NCBI GenBank assembly: GCA_035610835.1
Contig: CM069442.1
Coordinates: forward strand, 1,909,353-1,973,352
Direction of reading: 5' to 3'
Source of the DNA: Ophiura sarsii
Lineage: Eukaryota; Echinodermata; Ophiuroidea; Amphilepidida; Ophiuridae
DNA: 64,000 nucleotides
The first letter of the stretch is position 1. Every line of letters begins with the position of its first letter. Of the stretch, positions 1-18,628 are shown one piece after another. Under the pieces are notes generated by a model. That model saw only the letters and a list, made by a program, of their open reading frames with translations, had not been told where the DNA came from and made no database searches. The position numbers and the translations under genes were made by a program.

Positions 1-177
1 AGAATGGTTCTAAGGTTCAAGATTTCCTTAATCAAACCATAACATAAAATAGCGTCTGGAACACTTCAAAAGTCTGATATTGGTAACATAATATGTTTTG
101 TCACAGCAATTTACTTTCATCGTTTGGTTGTCAAACATATTCAATGAGTAAATAAAATACTTAAAATATCTACTCAC

Positions 178-678
178 ATTCAGGTATCATGTATGACAAG
201 TTGACAACCAAACGATGACCTCCCGGGGATCAGCACATCGTTGGAAAATTGGATGTTGTTGGATTTTATCAACAGCTTGTGAAACACTACAAAGTTCCAG
301 CTTTCCCCACAATAATTCCTGTCTAAGGCTTTCCGCAGCACACTGTCACGATGTTGGATTTCAAGTCCAATCCATGCCATCAAAACGGCTTCATTGACAT
401 ACACTCTCAGGGACACTTCTTCTCTCGGGTCTATTGTGGTGTTGTAATTTGCTTCCCATTGATTCAACTGCTCCCTTGATAGAAGCACTTAGAACACGGT
501 GGAGGAAATCTGGTGAGATCATTAAGGCTTGATCTTTGCAGAAGTGACCAATAACTTGCCTGTCCGATAACTTTGATTTACTCCCACACTTCCTGATCTT
601 GATCATATTAAGTCTACTATCTGTGCAAGAACATCTTAGCTTGATTGATAATTGTTGATTGGCAAACTTCCAAGCCAA
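178..678 (-). pseudogene. Unrecognised frameshifted coding relic
   Basis: Two overlapping minus-strand frames appear to be one protein broken by a single-base shift near 487-490. Upstream frame: SDRQVIGHFCKDQALMISPD FLHRVL; downstream frame: LLSREQLNQWEANYNTTIDP, then NEAVLMAWIGLEIQHR and WNFVVFHKLLIK. Composition (W, aromatic and charged residues) looks protein-like. I recognise no family and no splice sites that restore the frame. It could be a dead mobile-element ORF or a partial gene running off the left edge. Confidence 0.35.
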
Positions 679-943
679 CTATGGAGCTACTTGCATCCCA
701 GACCACAATTGAACCGACAAAATTGTTCTGACTAAAGATTTGCGCGCGCAGCGCGCGAAAGTTTTCGATTTTACACTTATTTTTGCTATGATTAAGGTAC
801 ATTTTAGCTATAGACAAGTTTGTATTAACAACTATTGTATTTTGTGGACACATGCGCGCGCTAATGTCCATCTGTGTAGTTTTGACCATCATAATTCCGT
901 GATTCCTCAAATGAACCGACAGTGCCAATCTCAACTGACACGA

Positions 944-959
944 CTCCCCCCCCCCCCCC

Positions 960-998
<39 letters not shown>
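944..998. repeat. Poly-C tract
   Basis: About 55 bases of nearly pure C with one or two interruptions, just after the frameshifted relic. Length is likely unreliable in assembly. Confidence 0.9.
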
Positions 999-1009
999 TG
1001 GCAGCCACT

Positions 1010-1190
1010 TTTAGTCCGGGATTTCCCATTTCATATGCAATCAGGGGAAACCTATTCACCGGGCCTATTCAAGTGGATGGATTCATTTTGTTTTGAATAA
1101 TAGCTATGTTATCCTTGACCCTCGAATGACCCCTCTGAAAAAGGAAATAGAATTGAATTGGATATTGAGGGGGCACAGTACTAAATAAGT
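1010..1190. repeat. Dispersed repeat shared with 15297-15440
   Basis: Both copies open with tagtccgggatttcccattt, contain tgttatcctt and the segment aattggatattga, and are about 150-180 bp. A degenerate interspersed repeat of unknown class. Confidence 0.6.
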
Positions 1191-2539
1191 GTCCCATTGG
1201 ATTACACGTAAATACTAGGGCTAAAAGAGTCTCTAGTCTTATAGTAGGTATAGCACACTAAAATTTCAAATATATTGGAATACAACAAAACAGGTTCCAT
1301 ATTGAAGATCTTGGCAACAGATCTAATGTGGTGCAAGAATCATGTTAATCGAGTAATGCCATTTTGAGCCAAAATTTGATCTTTTTCAACGTTGAACATC
1401 TTTATTTTAAGAACCATGTTCTTAAAATGACTAAAAAACGCATTAATCATCACACTCCTCACATGTTTATCAGCTGATGTAAAATCAGAAGTGTATTATA
1501 TTCCATATTTGTACATCAGGTTCCTGAAAATGCACTACTAGTATGTTTGCATAAAAATCAATCCGTAATGTGGAAATCCTAAACAAATTACGAAGTCTAG
1601 CTACTCTAAATATCTCAAGTTCTGTATGTAGTAACTAATGATATTTGGTATAATGGTTACTTGTGCTAAGATGTATCTTCTAAACTGACAATCATTTCGA
1701 TATCTTATCGATTGCAATTAATTATTCAAAACTCAAAAATGCAAATTAGGTGCCTTGCTCTATATTTATTTGACATCATAATATTCCTAAATACATTCAC
1801 AATATGTTTCACCATGTTTAACAAAAGTATATTGCATTACATTTTTAATTGTAACCATGGTAACCATTGATTTGCATCAACTTATGCATAAATGTCCAAA
1901 TGCTTGTGCGCTACACACACTGTTTTGAAAAATCCTATTATACCAATAGATTCCCAGGAATGTAGTACACATTATGATTTTTTTATTTTTAAATGTGCCA
2001 AAAAATATGGAATTTGCCTCAAAAATGAGAAATTTCGAGCAAATCGTTCAAACAGTCAAATCTCGAGTTATGGAAATACATTTACGGCCGAGAGCACCAA
2101 ACTAGCTTAACTTAATAATAGGGAGGTAAGCTACCTCCTAATTAGTTATGCTATAACTGTAACGTAACTTACTAATGATGTAATTCTTAGAGCATAACTG
2201 GCGAGTAACACCAGAATAGTAACTAGCAAGTTAAATATCCACATTAATCAGCATCGTCCCCTTACCGTAAAATTAATTGGCGCGTAATATGCCAAGTGTT
2301 AACCTATAGTTGACTGTAAAATTCTGCCGTGAATGATCCTCCGCAATATTTAAAATATGTCGTCACTCGCTAGGTCATAGGTGAGTGTACATAAATAATC
2401 ACGTTGAGTCGGCCTGCGTTCCGGACAAAAAATGACGCAATTTTTTCCCCAAAAATTTCGAAGTTAGTTTTTCAAAAATAAGGACTATCATGACTATCAT
2501 GGTCCTTCCGCATCAGCAAATCATCCTCTCCAAAGTTCA
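1191..2539. other. AT-rich intergenic sequence, nothing recognised
   Basis: No open frame of coding character, no RNA gene and no clear repeat. A short self-similar stretch of tacctcc/tagc motifs lies near 2110-2250. Confidence 0.5.
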
Positions 2540-2965
2540 CAACAAATTTACGCTACTTTTTGGTTCTAAAAGGAACCCTATAGAAATTTCATTGGGTTCC
2601 TTTTAGAACCAAAAAAGGTTCTAAAAGGGTTCTTTAGCCAAGAAAATGGTTCCTCAAGCTTCAAGAACCTTTTGGGGAAAAATTATGGAGAACCCTCAAT
2701 GGTTCTTGGTAAAACGGTAAAAAATGTTTTTAGCCAAGAAGAAATGATTTTTAACAGTTGAAAAGGACTAAATTTGTTTACATTTCTCTTGAATTTGCAT
2801 ATTACATAAAAACAAAAAGTAAATATACCTTTATGTCTTATTTAAAATTTGAAAGTTCTTCAAAGAACCATTCTAAGGTTCTTTTTAGAACCTTTTAGGC
2901 CAAAAGGTGCTCCCCGCGGGACAAAAAAGGGTTCTTAAACGAACCATTTTTTCTAAGAGTGTATA
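2540..2965. repeat. Foldback element with GGTTCTTTTAGAACC-type repeats
   Basis: Many direct and inverted copies of aaggttct / agaacctt occur between 2560 and 2960. The right end tttttctaagagtgta recurs at about 59735-59755 beside aagaacccctgaagcaccc, so this is an interspersed foldback or MITE family. Confidence 0.6.
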
Positions 2966-3249
2966 AGATTTAACGTAAATTACTCGCCAGCTACTAGCCT
3001 AGTAGCATACCCCGGTTTGGTGCTCTCAACATTTTGGGTTTTGCCTCAGTTACTAGCGAGGTAGCACTATTCTTCAGCTACTCGCCATTTGTGCACTCGG
3101 TTGATCATGTTATATATTATTATTATTATTATTTCTTGTAATTATTATATAATTGGGTGCTATCATCCTCACGCTCTGCGTATTAGATTTGCATCCACAT
3201 CTCTTGTGTACTCGTTAATTTATATACCATTGTTATTGCATATGTTTAC

Positions 3250-4200
3250 CGAGAACATCTCTTGGATAAATCCGCACTTTTGACCATTTTCAGCATTATT
3301 CACTGGACAAGAAAAAACCCAAAACGCCTTATATCAAACCTGCATTTTAATTCATTTAATTCATTGCAACACTTTAATTTTAATTTCATTTTTCGAAAAA
3401 GAACATCTCCTCAAAAAAATCCGCACTTGGATAATTTTCAGCACTATTCACTGCACAAGAAAAACCCAACACAACCTGTATTTTAATTCATTACAACAGT
3501 TTTATTTTACTTTCATTTGTTCAAAAACGAACATCTCCTGAAAAGATCCGCGCTTCTGACTATTGCAGCATCATTCACTGGCCATGAAAAAAAACCTATC
3601 AAACCCGCATTTCAATTCATTTAATGACAGCAGATTTTCTTGCAGATTAACATTTCTGATAATAAATCCCATAAATCTTAAATATATTCTGAGTTACAGA
3701 GCGAAACGATTCCTAATTACTTCAACTGTCCTGCTGTTAGGACAGTTTATTGTCACTCTAAATTCATTCTTGGGCAGTGAATAGTACTGAGAATGGTCAA
3801 AAGGAAAGATTTTTTCCAGGAGATGTTCGTGAAATGAAATGAAATTAAAATAAAATTGTTGTAATAAATTAACATGCAGATTTAAAGAAGGTGTGTTGGG
3901 TTTTTCTTGGGCAGTGAATAATGCTGAAAATGATCAAAAGTGCGGGATTTATGGTAATGAATTAAGATGTGTGTTATATAGAAGGTGTTTTTTTCTTCTT
4001 TTTCTTTGGCAGTGACTGTTTTTCTTTGAAAGTGAATAAGTGAAGGAAATGGTCAAAAGTGCGGGCTTTTTCAACGTTTTTAAAGAAATGAAAGTAAATA
4101 AAATAAGAGTGTTGAAAATTGATTAAAATGCTGATTTAAACGAAAGTATGTTGTTATAAATGCGGGCGTTTTAGGAGATATTCGTTTACGACGAAATAAA
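3250..4200. repeat. Large imperfect inverted repeat of ~145-bp units
   Basis: The left arm (about 3250-3600) has three units built on gaacatctcctnaaaaaatc, cagcattattcactgg and gaaaaaccca. The right arm (about 3775-4195) carries them in reverse (ggagatgttcg, cagtgaataatgctgaaaa, tcaaaagtgcggg). The central part (3630-3770) is related to 35990-36240 on the other strand. Short ORFs here are repeat-derived. Confidence 0.65.
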
Positions 4201-5040
4201 AGTAATATACGACGTAAAAGGGTGAAGCATGATGTTGTGTTAACAAATGTTAGAAATGGCCAATGAATTCTAGCGATGAAACTAATTTATTGTTGCGCCA
4301 TTTAGAATATTTTCAGTTGCTAAAACTGGACATTATCATTCTTTAAATTGTTTCGGATTATGTTATTACCCTCGGCTTCGATGAAAATATCCACATTTCA
4401 AGTGAAATGGCTTTGCTTTGGAAATTTGAAAAGCTTGAAACCAGTCCTATATCAGGACAGGTATCAACTTTGATCTCGTTATTTGTGGTAATTTAAACCA
4501 TCATAACATCAAAACATTCGCAATTTGTATGGATGTGGTATAACACTACGAAGAAGAAATTTGCTCATTGAATATTTTTGGTACCGATTATTCGATTTGG
4601 ATTAGCCAACATCAAAGCACCTGGTCTGAAACCATTTGTGTACATATCTGTCACATATCTGTGCGTGTTCAAAACCCAAGTGTGAAAAAGAAAATTGCAC
4701 GTTTGTTCTTTTCAGTGTAGCGTTCTTAAAATTGTTAACTGATCTTCGCGAACATATGTCTCTAAATGAAAATTGCACTTCATTCTGTTCGTTGTAACGT
4801 TCTTCCGCGAACAATGTCTCTAATTGAAGAGGAGAAATTATTCCACGTGTTTATTTTTTAAAGTTGAAACCATATTAATTATTAGAGTTACAAGCGTATT
4901 TATTACCTGATCAGTTACTACATAACGGAAAGATGTCATACAAAATCCAATATGTCATTCAAGAAAAAACATGAAATTGTCGTTGTTTTTTTCGCAAATT
5001 TACACAACGTAATCATAATAACTATCATCATAGACTCTAA

Positions 5041-5317
5041 GGTCCGTATGCACGAAAGAGTTAGACCGGGTCTAAAGTTAGACCTGGTCTAAGTGAAATT
5101 TATTCATGCCTCAAAATCTGTTTCCTCTGCATTTTCATGAAATATTTTGTGTTATTTTTTAACTTTGCATCCGAATCTTTACAATTTGTTAGCTTATTTG
5201 AGAAGGAAATGTAGTTAAAGGTGTGCTTTCACAAAAACTAAAATCCACTTAGACCAGGTCTAACTTTAGACCCGGTCTAACTTTAGACCCGGTCTAACTT
5301 TTTTATGCATACGGACC
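5041..5317. mobile_element. MITE-like foldback (ends ggtccgtatgca / tgcatacggacc)
   Basis: Terminal inverted repeats of about 60 bp are rich in the palindrome tagacc(t/g)ggtcta; both ends are flanked by TAA. No coding capacity. Confidence 0.7.
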
Positions 5318-6973
5318 TAAGGCTATATTAGTATAAAAATATCAAACATTTTCGCGCTCTCAAAAAATTCAAACCAAGACCATATCTTTGGAAAAATGTG
5401 TAAATGGGACATTCCACAAAAATGGGATCATTTCAGTTTGGAAAATGAAGAAACCTGCGCGCCTTTCTTATTTTTTATAACCCAACATACTAAAGTTCCT
5501 AGAACAATAATGTTTGCGAACACCACTGCTCACATTTTAACGCACGAAACCATGTAATTCCGGTCACTTTGATATGGTTTTCACCCGGTGAAAGGCGTTA
5601 TCTAGTGTCATTTTGCATTAATAGTGTCATTACATCCCCAACTAAGTCCGAATATGATATTCAAATTATTATTTTTTGTCGTTGAAAGGTCTCCTCATAA
5701 CAATATTTGACAATCTATGCGACAGAAGAAGAAATTTATGTTTTAGTCTCAACAGCTCTCTTGCTAGATTCAGCGCTTTTGACAACTACCGTATGTGCTT
5801 TCAATTTTGTACCTTTTTCCAAAACTTCTTTTGTAAATTGTATTTAAAGTAGAAGAATATTTCCCTTCTGTAATGTATCAATTGTTATAAAATTATTTTC
5901 TTTAAACCCAACATTGAAATTGTGTATCATTAGATAAAGATAACTGTATTTGCTATTTTTAACTCATATATAGTATGTGAATTATTTACTTTTACGAGCC
6001 ATATATTTACACTTAGAGCATGTTCTAGATATAACCGTTTGGTTTACGTGATATGCGCTATAAAACACGAAAAAAGAAGCAAACTCACTGTTTTCAATGA
6101 TACGCTGCTGCTGTATCTAGACTTCTCAAAGATTTTCCGATGAAGAAAGATTGTGCTCTTGCAATATTTTCTTCAAAAGAGGGTGGTAACAATTTTCACA
6201 GGATAACGCCGTTCACGTTTCATCTCTTTTCGGACCTTCTGCAAGCCATATGGTTGCATTTCTATTTCTCAAAATTCGATACAAATGTTGAAGAAGAAAA
6301 AAACTTTGAACATTACCTTTTATAAGGTAACAGAATATCTACTTAACTTGTTAAAGTTAAAACGGTCGTTTGAAATACTGAACTTCACCAATTTGTATAG
6401 GCCAAATTATGTGCCAGAGACTTTCGAGGTGATAAAATTGTAATTGCGTGGTGAGTTTGCCACGGGATTGTTCATAAACGATTGCAAATATAGTACATTC
6501 AATTTATGTTGGTACTCTAGGTGTGCGGATAACAGAAACTACACACATTTCAAGGAAAGTTCATTTGATATTAAAAGTGCACATTAAGATTAATGTAGGC
6601 ATAACTAAATGTCTTTATATTTTGGTTTGGTACATCTGCTACATTTTCTCATAAAACAACTTACAAAAACAAAAACAAAAGTATAACATTGAGACATCGA
6701 GCAGTGGAAACAGGGTGTTGTCCCGGTTGGGTGGTTTTAAGAGCCTTTCAGTATAAATATGAACCCATAATGTCATACAAAGTATAGCAAACCATACCTT
6801 ACCATGTTCTAGGTCGGGTTTTACCATAATATTAATAAACATTCGTGATATATACTTGCAGTAAGATTTCCCGGATCAAAGAATGATAAAAAGCCAATTT
6901 TTGTTTCCATTTTTGTGAACGGGCTCACGTAGTCCTTTTCCACAGAATAACTATTTCTCTGACCGAAACCCCA
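5318..6973. other. AT-rich intergenic region downstream of the R-SNARE
   Basis: Short frames only, none with recognisable features. The part nearest 6973 must hold the SNARE 3'UTR. Confidence 0.5.
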
Positions 6974-12328
<5,355 letters not shown>

Positions 12329-12345
<17 letters not shown>

Positions 12346-12526
12346 CGTAACAGATTATTATGTCTGGAAATAAAAAAAGACAATGTTTCTCTGGCATTAT
12401 TTTGACGGCGCTCTAGTTTCATTGTTTCCGTAAATAATGGACATCGTTACAGATTATTATGTCTGGAAATAAAAAAGACAATATTTCTCTGGCATTATTT
12501 TGACGGCGCTCTAGTTTCATTGTGTC
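12329..12526. repeat. 99-bp tandem duplication over SNARE start codon and 5'UTR
   Basis: Copies at about 12329-12427 and 12428-12526 begin ccgtaaataat and share the segment gattattatgtctggaaata and the tract gacggcgctctagtttcatt, with few differences. The duplication spans the first codons and presumed 5'UTR of the R-SNARE. Confidence 0.85.
12397..12444 (-). other. Upstream ORF created by tandem duplication of the SNARE start region
   Basis: The upstream copy of a 99-bp tandem duplication repeats the start codon and the first codons (MSIIY), then reads through into a TAA at 12399-12397 before the true ATG at 12345. If transcription starts upstream of 12444 the mRNA carries a 15-codon uORF sharing its first five residues with the main protein. 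Confidence 0.5.
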
Positions 12527-12853
12527 ACAACTAATTGCAGTCATGTTTGGACACCTATTTATCTGAAATTTTCGTGATGTAAATTAATCAATCATCGGTT
12601 TTCATATAACTTTGGGCAGATTTTATATAATGGACACATACATATTAAGATTCAAGTTTCATTTATTCACCAGTATATCAATACAAAAACCATACATAAA
12701 GCAACATTGGTGGGTTGACCAAAGAAGAGCAGAGCTCGAAAAGGATTGGCCACCCGTACATGAAACATATTTAATGGCCTAAACTTTTAAGTCTACGTGC
12801 AAGACAACAATTAGCTACGATACTACAGGATGCAAAAACAAGACCAAATCATA

Positions 12854-13523
12854 CAGGGTGAGTCAAAAAGAAGTTGTACGGGAATGAATATTTGATTAAA
12901 AATAGACTAAACGTATTTGGCAAACCAATGAGGCACGTATTCAAAGAGCTATTTATTCCGCTAATCCGCTCTCATATAACAAAAGGAATCATTGAAATCG
13001 ATCAATTATATCAAGAGCTATGCCTGTTTTAATAAAAGAACCCCTTTTTTAGATGTCCATGGAACCGCTTAATTCTCTTGAAATCTTTCCACTTTAAGTG
13101 AGCAGTAAAATGATCGCTGATGTTTGTCCTCTTAGGTGTCTTTATTGTTTTAAGTGTGCCTTCAATGTTTTCATTTCCTTTTTGTTGTCACTGATTTTTT
13201 ATTTCATGCACACCATTCCCATCTGTGTTTGAAACTCCCGGGCGTTAATCTCATTTGAATATGAATGCCCGTGTGTACATTTTTCTGCCCATTTAGAGTG
13301 GATAGATTTCAAGAAGATTAAGCGTGCTGTGGACAGATAAAAAAGGGTCTATTTGATTAAAACAGGCATAGCTCCTGATCATAATTAATCGATTTCAATT
13401 ATTCTTTTTGTCATATAAAGGAATGAGTTGCTCTTTGAAAACGTGTCTCATTGGTTTGTCAAATTTGTTTGTTATATTTTTAAACAAATATTCATTCTCG
13501 TACAACTTCTTTTGACTCCCCTG
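12854..13523. mobile_element. Foldback element (CAGGGTGAGTC / GACTCCCCTG ends)
   Basis: TA-flanked ends and inverted arms of about 170 bp (12854-13045 and 13350-13523) share agaagttgtacg, caaaccaatgag and aggcatagctc. Related in its ends and target to the elements at 9087 and 18004, but with a different interior. Confidence 0.8.
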
Positions 13524-13619
13524 TACTTGTGGGACAGATAGCATGTTATCAATGGCATTTTCTAACAAGAAACATAGTATAAATTAAATTAATTATAGAA
13601 TACGGACAAATAATTGAAA

Positions 13620-13920
13620 TAAGAGTCCCTGTATGGATAAAATAATGATTCATGCATAATAATCAGATTACAAATCATATTTTGAAATATGAAAATGCTT
13701 GTAGTTAATATCAAAGCATTTGATATCGATATGTCAATGGCGTTCCATAAGACAGGCCCCTGCGTTTTAATTGTGTTTCTTGCGAGATCTGAAGTAAAAT
13801 GATATGGTCTATATAGATCAACCGAACTGGTTCGATAAGAATGAATGTGATTGGTAATCCGAAAACAATTAGCGAAAATATCATGACGAAAATCGTTTTT
13901 AATTTAGAGGCTCCGTAATA
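13620..13920 (-). mobile_element. LINE 3' coding relic (CR1/L2-like, weak)
   Basis: Minus-strand translation with patches HSYRTSSVDL, RNTIKTQGPVLWNAIDISIS and FIFQNM resembles the C-terminal IHSYNTR...QGP.LWN.IP region of non-LTR reverse transcriptases. Frameshifts are present. Confidence 0.45.
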
Positions 13921-15290
13921 CCGCTGGTATATCTCGGCGAATTGTTATATTAATGTGGGGGGGGGGAGCGGTACGCAACAGATTATCATGGTATAAGCGA
14001 AAATAACTTATTGTATGTATATAAGCCTTATTACTAATAAAATTATTAATTCGAGAAAATAAATCTACTGAGGGTTTTGTCTGCCTCGTTTAAACGCCTA
14101 AAATAAATCGAAGGGTAATTTTACTGTCACCGATTGCACTTATTTTAGCCAAAAATAATCACCTACCTGTTCCTAGGGATAGAGTAACGCGTCAAAGTTA
14201 TGTTAGGGGGTGCAACCCTGACAATTGTATTGATTTATACACCGAGCAAACCGTTCAAGCACATTGTATTTAGTAGTTTATACATGTATATACATTTTCA
14301 CCCATTTCACGAGCTTAAACTTTTACTTGATCTTGCTTTTGTATAAGCTTAAGCTTTTGCTTGTTTTTATTTATTCGATCTATTGTCTCCAAACAATTAG
14401 AGTAGATATCATATTTGATGGCGAGAGTTATTCCGGTTGGAATAAGGAGTTTTCCCGACACAAATATTACCCAGGCATTATTTATATACTTATGAATTAT
14501 AACGGAACTTACTTACCCTTTCGTTCGCAAAATGCAGTTTCATTCTGATGTACATGGCTATAGCAGGCTTCTCATACAGGCAGTGTAAGTATCGGGGTAA
14601 GTATACAAAGATTATAATATATTAAAGCAACAATTCTTCTCGTTTATGGTATAAGGTGTACAGGAGTTGAAATAGCATAATATCAATACCAGAACACGTG
14701 GACTAAAAATAAAAATAGTCCTATTAACTATTGCTATAGTCGTGGGAATTCCCAGTATTGTGTGACATATGTTCAAGATTGTATTCAAGTAATAAGGCCA
14801 GATAGAAAAGCTTTGTCTTAACTTCCTTATCTGCACAAAACAAGAAGTTTCGATTATTTATTAATTAATCAATTCTCAATTAATTCATTTATTATACACC
14901 TAATGTGTTCATTTATTTATCTTTATTGTTTATTGTTTTTGTTTTTTTAAATTTATCTATTTTATCTATTTTAAAAAAAATTCTTCATCAATGTAGGTTT
15001 TTTAGATTTTATCAATGAAACAAAAAAATACACACAAAAAGAAAACAACCAATCAATCAAACAAAACAAAAAACAAAAAATGTACATGGACAAAGATGGT
15101 ATCTATAAAACCTTGAAAACATAATCTTTAAACAAATAATTTGTTTGCCCTTGGGAAGCAAACAATTAACTTTTTCCCTCTTGGCCTATTACTATTAGAA
15201 ATACTAAAGTTATTTAACCTTTGATATTTCTCTAATCGTAATAGGCGGCTTTGTGCAGGCATACGTGGGTAATAGGCCTTTAGCATCCAC
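13921..15290. other. AT-rich intergenic sequence
   Basis: No supported gene. A short poly-G run lies at 13958-13967 and low-complexity T/A stretches at 14930-15080. Confidence 0.5.
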
Positions 15291-17045
15291 TATGTGTTAG
15301 TCCGGGATTTCCCATTTCATGCAATATCAGGCCAAACCTATTCGCTATGGACTACTTTGGTTTTGAGTAACGCTCTGTTATCCTTTTCCCCTTAAATGAC
15401 TCTCTGAACAAGGAAAAGCGATTTAATTGGATATTGACATTGCCTGGCACGGTGTCATACAAGTAAAACTAATGTCGGCCTGCCTGGCACAGTGTCACAG
15501 TTCCAGAATGAATAAGGTCATTAACAATTTCATGTGAACAGTAAGTATGACTTATAGCACGAGGCAGCGTAGCTGCCGAGTGCTATAAGGAATTAACAGC
15601 ACTCGTCGACAGTGACTATTTTAGTGATGATTTATGTGGCAGAGTTCTACCCTACACATCAGATACACACCACTTGCACAGTAGAACACCTCTCACTCAC
15701 CCAGACGCCCAGACTTAGACAATCATTTACTAAACACACACACCCCCACCCCAAGTTGGGTAATATGGCAGAAGTCTGTTTACAATGCCATGCACAGTAG
15801 GACACCTCAATCAACTAATCTGACAGTACTAGAATTAGTGCTGATTTATGTGGCATAACTCTGTTTTACAATTCTATGCACAGTAGGACACCCCAATATA
15901 TAATGCACACCACTTTCACAGTAGGACACCTCTTACAGTTGGACTGTTTTTGCTGTTTCATCCATGCATGGCTTTTGCTGAGCTGTTGTGTTTACATTGG
16001 CTAAAAACCTACCACTCATGTTGATTAAATTCACATGTGAATCACAATTGATCACACATAATACTTTTATTTTACACTCATCTTTATTTAATGTATTATA
16101 AAAACAAGACAATAAAATCAAGACAATTACTTTTCTGTTAATACATACAATTTGGGTTGTGACTCGCAACACTTTCCTCATTTTAAAATGATATAATTTG
16201 ACAAAAATATTTAGATGATAATGATGGTATAATTCTATAAAGCAAGATAATATTGATGGTATAAAATTAATGCTATAAATCAAGACAATTACGTTTCTTT
16301 TTATACATTATTTTGGTTGTGACACGCAACGCTTTCCTCATTTTAAAACTATATGATTTGACAGAAATATTTAGATGATAATGATGGTATAATTCTATAA
16401 ATCAAGACAATTACTTTTCTTTATATACATTATAGAAGTTTTAAGTTTGGATTCAAGCAACACTGATAAAGATAAAATCATCATCTACACTTTCACAGTA
16501 GGACACCTCTCACTCAGCAGGACTTATAAACAATCATCCCAGACCATGAAAGTAACAGACCCCAGACTTAGACAATCATCTACTAAACACACACACACCA
16601 AGTTGGCTAATAATTGCAGCGCTGTAATTAATCAGGTTATTTACGATGTAAAATTATCAGCATGCAGTCTGTCAAATTATCGGGTAAATTATCAGCACTC
16701 TGAAGCTGTACGATAAGTGAAATTTGTGGAATTCTGGATTGGCTGTGTATGTGCTATTAGTAATGTAAAGGTCTGCCTTATCATATGAATTAGGCTTGCC
16801 TGGCACGGTGTCATACAAGTAAAACTAATGACGGCCTGCATGGTACAGTATCACAGTGCCAGAATGAATAAGGACTTTAAAAGTTTAATGTGAATAGTAA
16901 GTAATGTAAAGGTCTACCTTATAATAAATGAGTTAGGCTTGCCAGGCACTGTGTCATACAAGTAAAACTAGTGACGGCCTACCTGGCACAGTGTCACATG
17001 CAGTGCCAGAATGAATAGGACTTTAAAAGTTTGAAATGACAATAA
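15291..17045. repeat. Nested tandem/dispersed repeat block
   Basis: Three units gcctggcacggtgtcataca ... agtgccagaatgaataagg occur at about 15445-15545, 16798-16905 and 16940-17030. Two units with gtaggacacctctcactca and cccagacttagacaatcat occur at about 15680-15765 and 16498-16600. Three units with tcaagacaattacttttct and gatgataatgatggtataa lie within 16110-16440. The left end matches the repeat at 1010-1190. Confidence 0.7.
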
Positions 17046-18003
17046 CTCCGCTCCGCAACATCGTATCTCAACAATCGAGGTGTCAAAATACGCAAAACAA
17101 AATTATGCACTGGATTATTGGCGATTATGATTAGTCATTTACAAATCTGACTAGGAAGTGAAAAGTTGCCGATATTCTTTTAAAAATCAATTGTAATTGC
17201 AAAAGGATTCACCAATTTATCGCTTCCATGTATTGAATTGACTGGTGTGCGCATGCGCGGCAGTAGTAGATCGTTCTAAAAATCACTAGGATTTCCTGCT
17301 GTTAAAAGTCTACTTTCACTCACAAATTTACATCCCAAAAGTGGTTGTGCCGTAAATATATAGTTCATGGAACAATCTGAGCGTGAAAAGTGCTGGTTTT
17401 CAAGACAGCATTTTAATGTTGAGTGCTTAAAAGCACTCAACTCAAAGCACAGCAAAAGCTAGACTAAGAAACAACGCGTAAACTTCAATATAGTTTTTAT
17501 GCCAAAATAAATTGTCTGGGTCCCGTTTGGGACACTTTGACCATACATAAACAGTTGCTGTCATTGGTGTTTTTATGTGTGTAAACTTATGCCAGATGTA
17601 CAATTAGTTTCTTTGAAGAAAACAATCATCCATATATAACCCAGTCTGCGAAAAAATGCTCGATTTGGTCCGTCATTTTTAAAGATGGCAGCCAAATAGA
17701 GAAACTAGGGAACCCAGTCTAGTTGGAGCTGCAAAATTATAGCACTCCCAAGAGTTAAAGTGACTTTCACCCCTGTACGAACGCGTACACAATATTTTGG
17801 ATATGGGGCCATAAATATTGTGCCATATTATTGACAGTACCGTCCGATGATAGTGTTTCTCTTGTCATCGGGCATTGGCAACATCGTGTAATGTAAACGC
17901 GACAAACAAGTTCCAAAAAGATGCTATGGGCGACATTAAGTGATACAAATCCCAACAATTTTCAGCCAAAATAATTGTTATTTAGGGTCACACTGGATGT
18001 ATA
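17046..18003. other. Intergenic sequence, nothing recognised
   Basis: Short frames only. One frame at 17767-17958 (minus) has no family resemblance I can name. Confidence 0.4.
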
Positions 18004-18628
18004 CAGGGTGACCCAAAAAAAGGAGGACTCTGTTTCATGACGGTGAAATTTTTATTATAATCATTGGACCATGACCAATTTCTCAATGTAAACCCCAATT
18101 CATATCCGATGAAAAATAAGAAAACTAGCGTACTTTGTGTAAACCATGTCATTTACTGGTTTGTACAATGGGAATTCACACAGTAACAGTCGAGTAACAT
18201 GAAAGTGCTCGACTTGTAACTCAATGAACCATCCACAGTGGGTTCGAGAACTGTTTAACAAAACTTTTTTAATTTGCACAGAATATGCATGCATCTGTTT
18301 TGCGGATTTTTTTAGCAAGTATTGATTTGTGCCAGAATTAAATGGATTACCAAACTAAACTTTGCTATTGACTGATGGATTATTTACTATGTTGACAATT
18401 ATTATAACGTATTGAAACGTAAACCATGTTATTTTCTGGTCTGTACATGTAGATCCCACTGTACAAACCAGTAAATGACATGGTTTACGCAAAGTACGTT
18501 AGTTTTCATATTTTCAGGATATCATGGGCTTTACATTAAGACTAAATTGGTCATGGTCCAATGATTATAATAAGAAATACACCGTCATGAAAGTTGAAAC
18601 AGAGTCTTAATTTTTTGGGGTCACCCTG
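18004..18628. mobile_element. Foldback element (CAGGGTGACCC / GGGTCACCCTG ends)
   Basis: TA-flanked. Arms of about 200 bp (18004-18165 and about 18465-18628) share ttggtcatggtccaatgatt in opposite orientation, plus tacgcaaagtacg/gtactttgtgtaaac. No coding capacity. Third member of the group with 9087 and 12854. Confidence 0.82.

Noticed and set aside
740..1096. ORF with a polyproline run
   Set aside because: The proline run is only the translation of a poly-C tract; no coding features on either side.
16447..16716. 89-residue plus-strand ORF
   Set aside because: Built from the repeated units of the 15291-17045 block.
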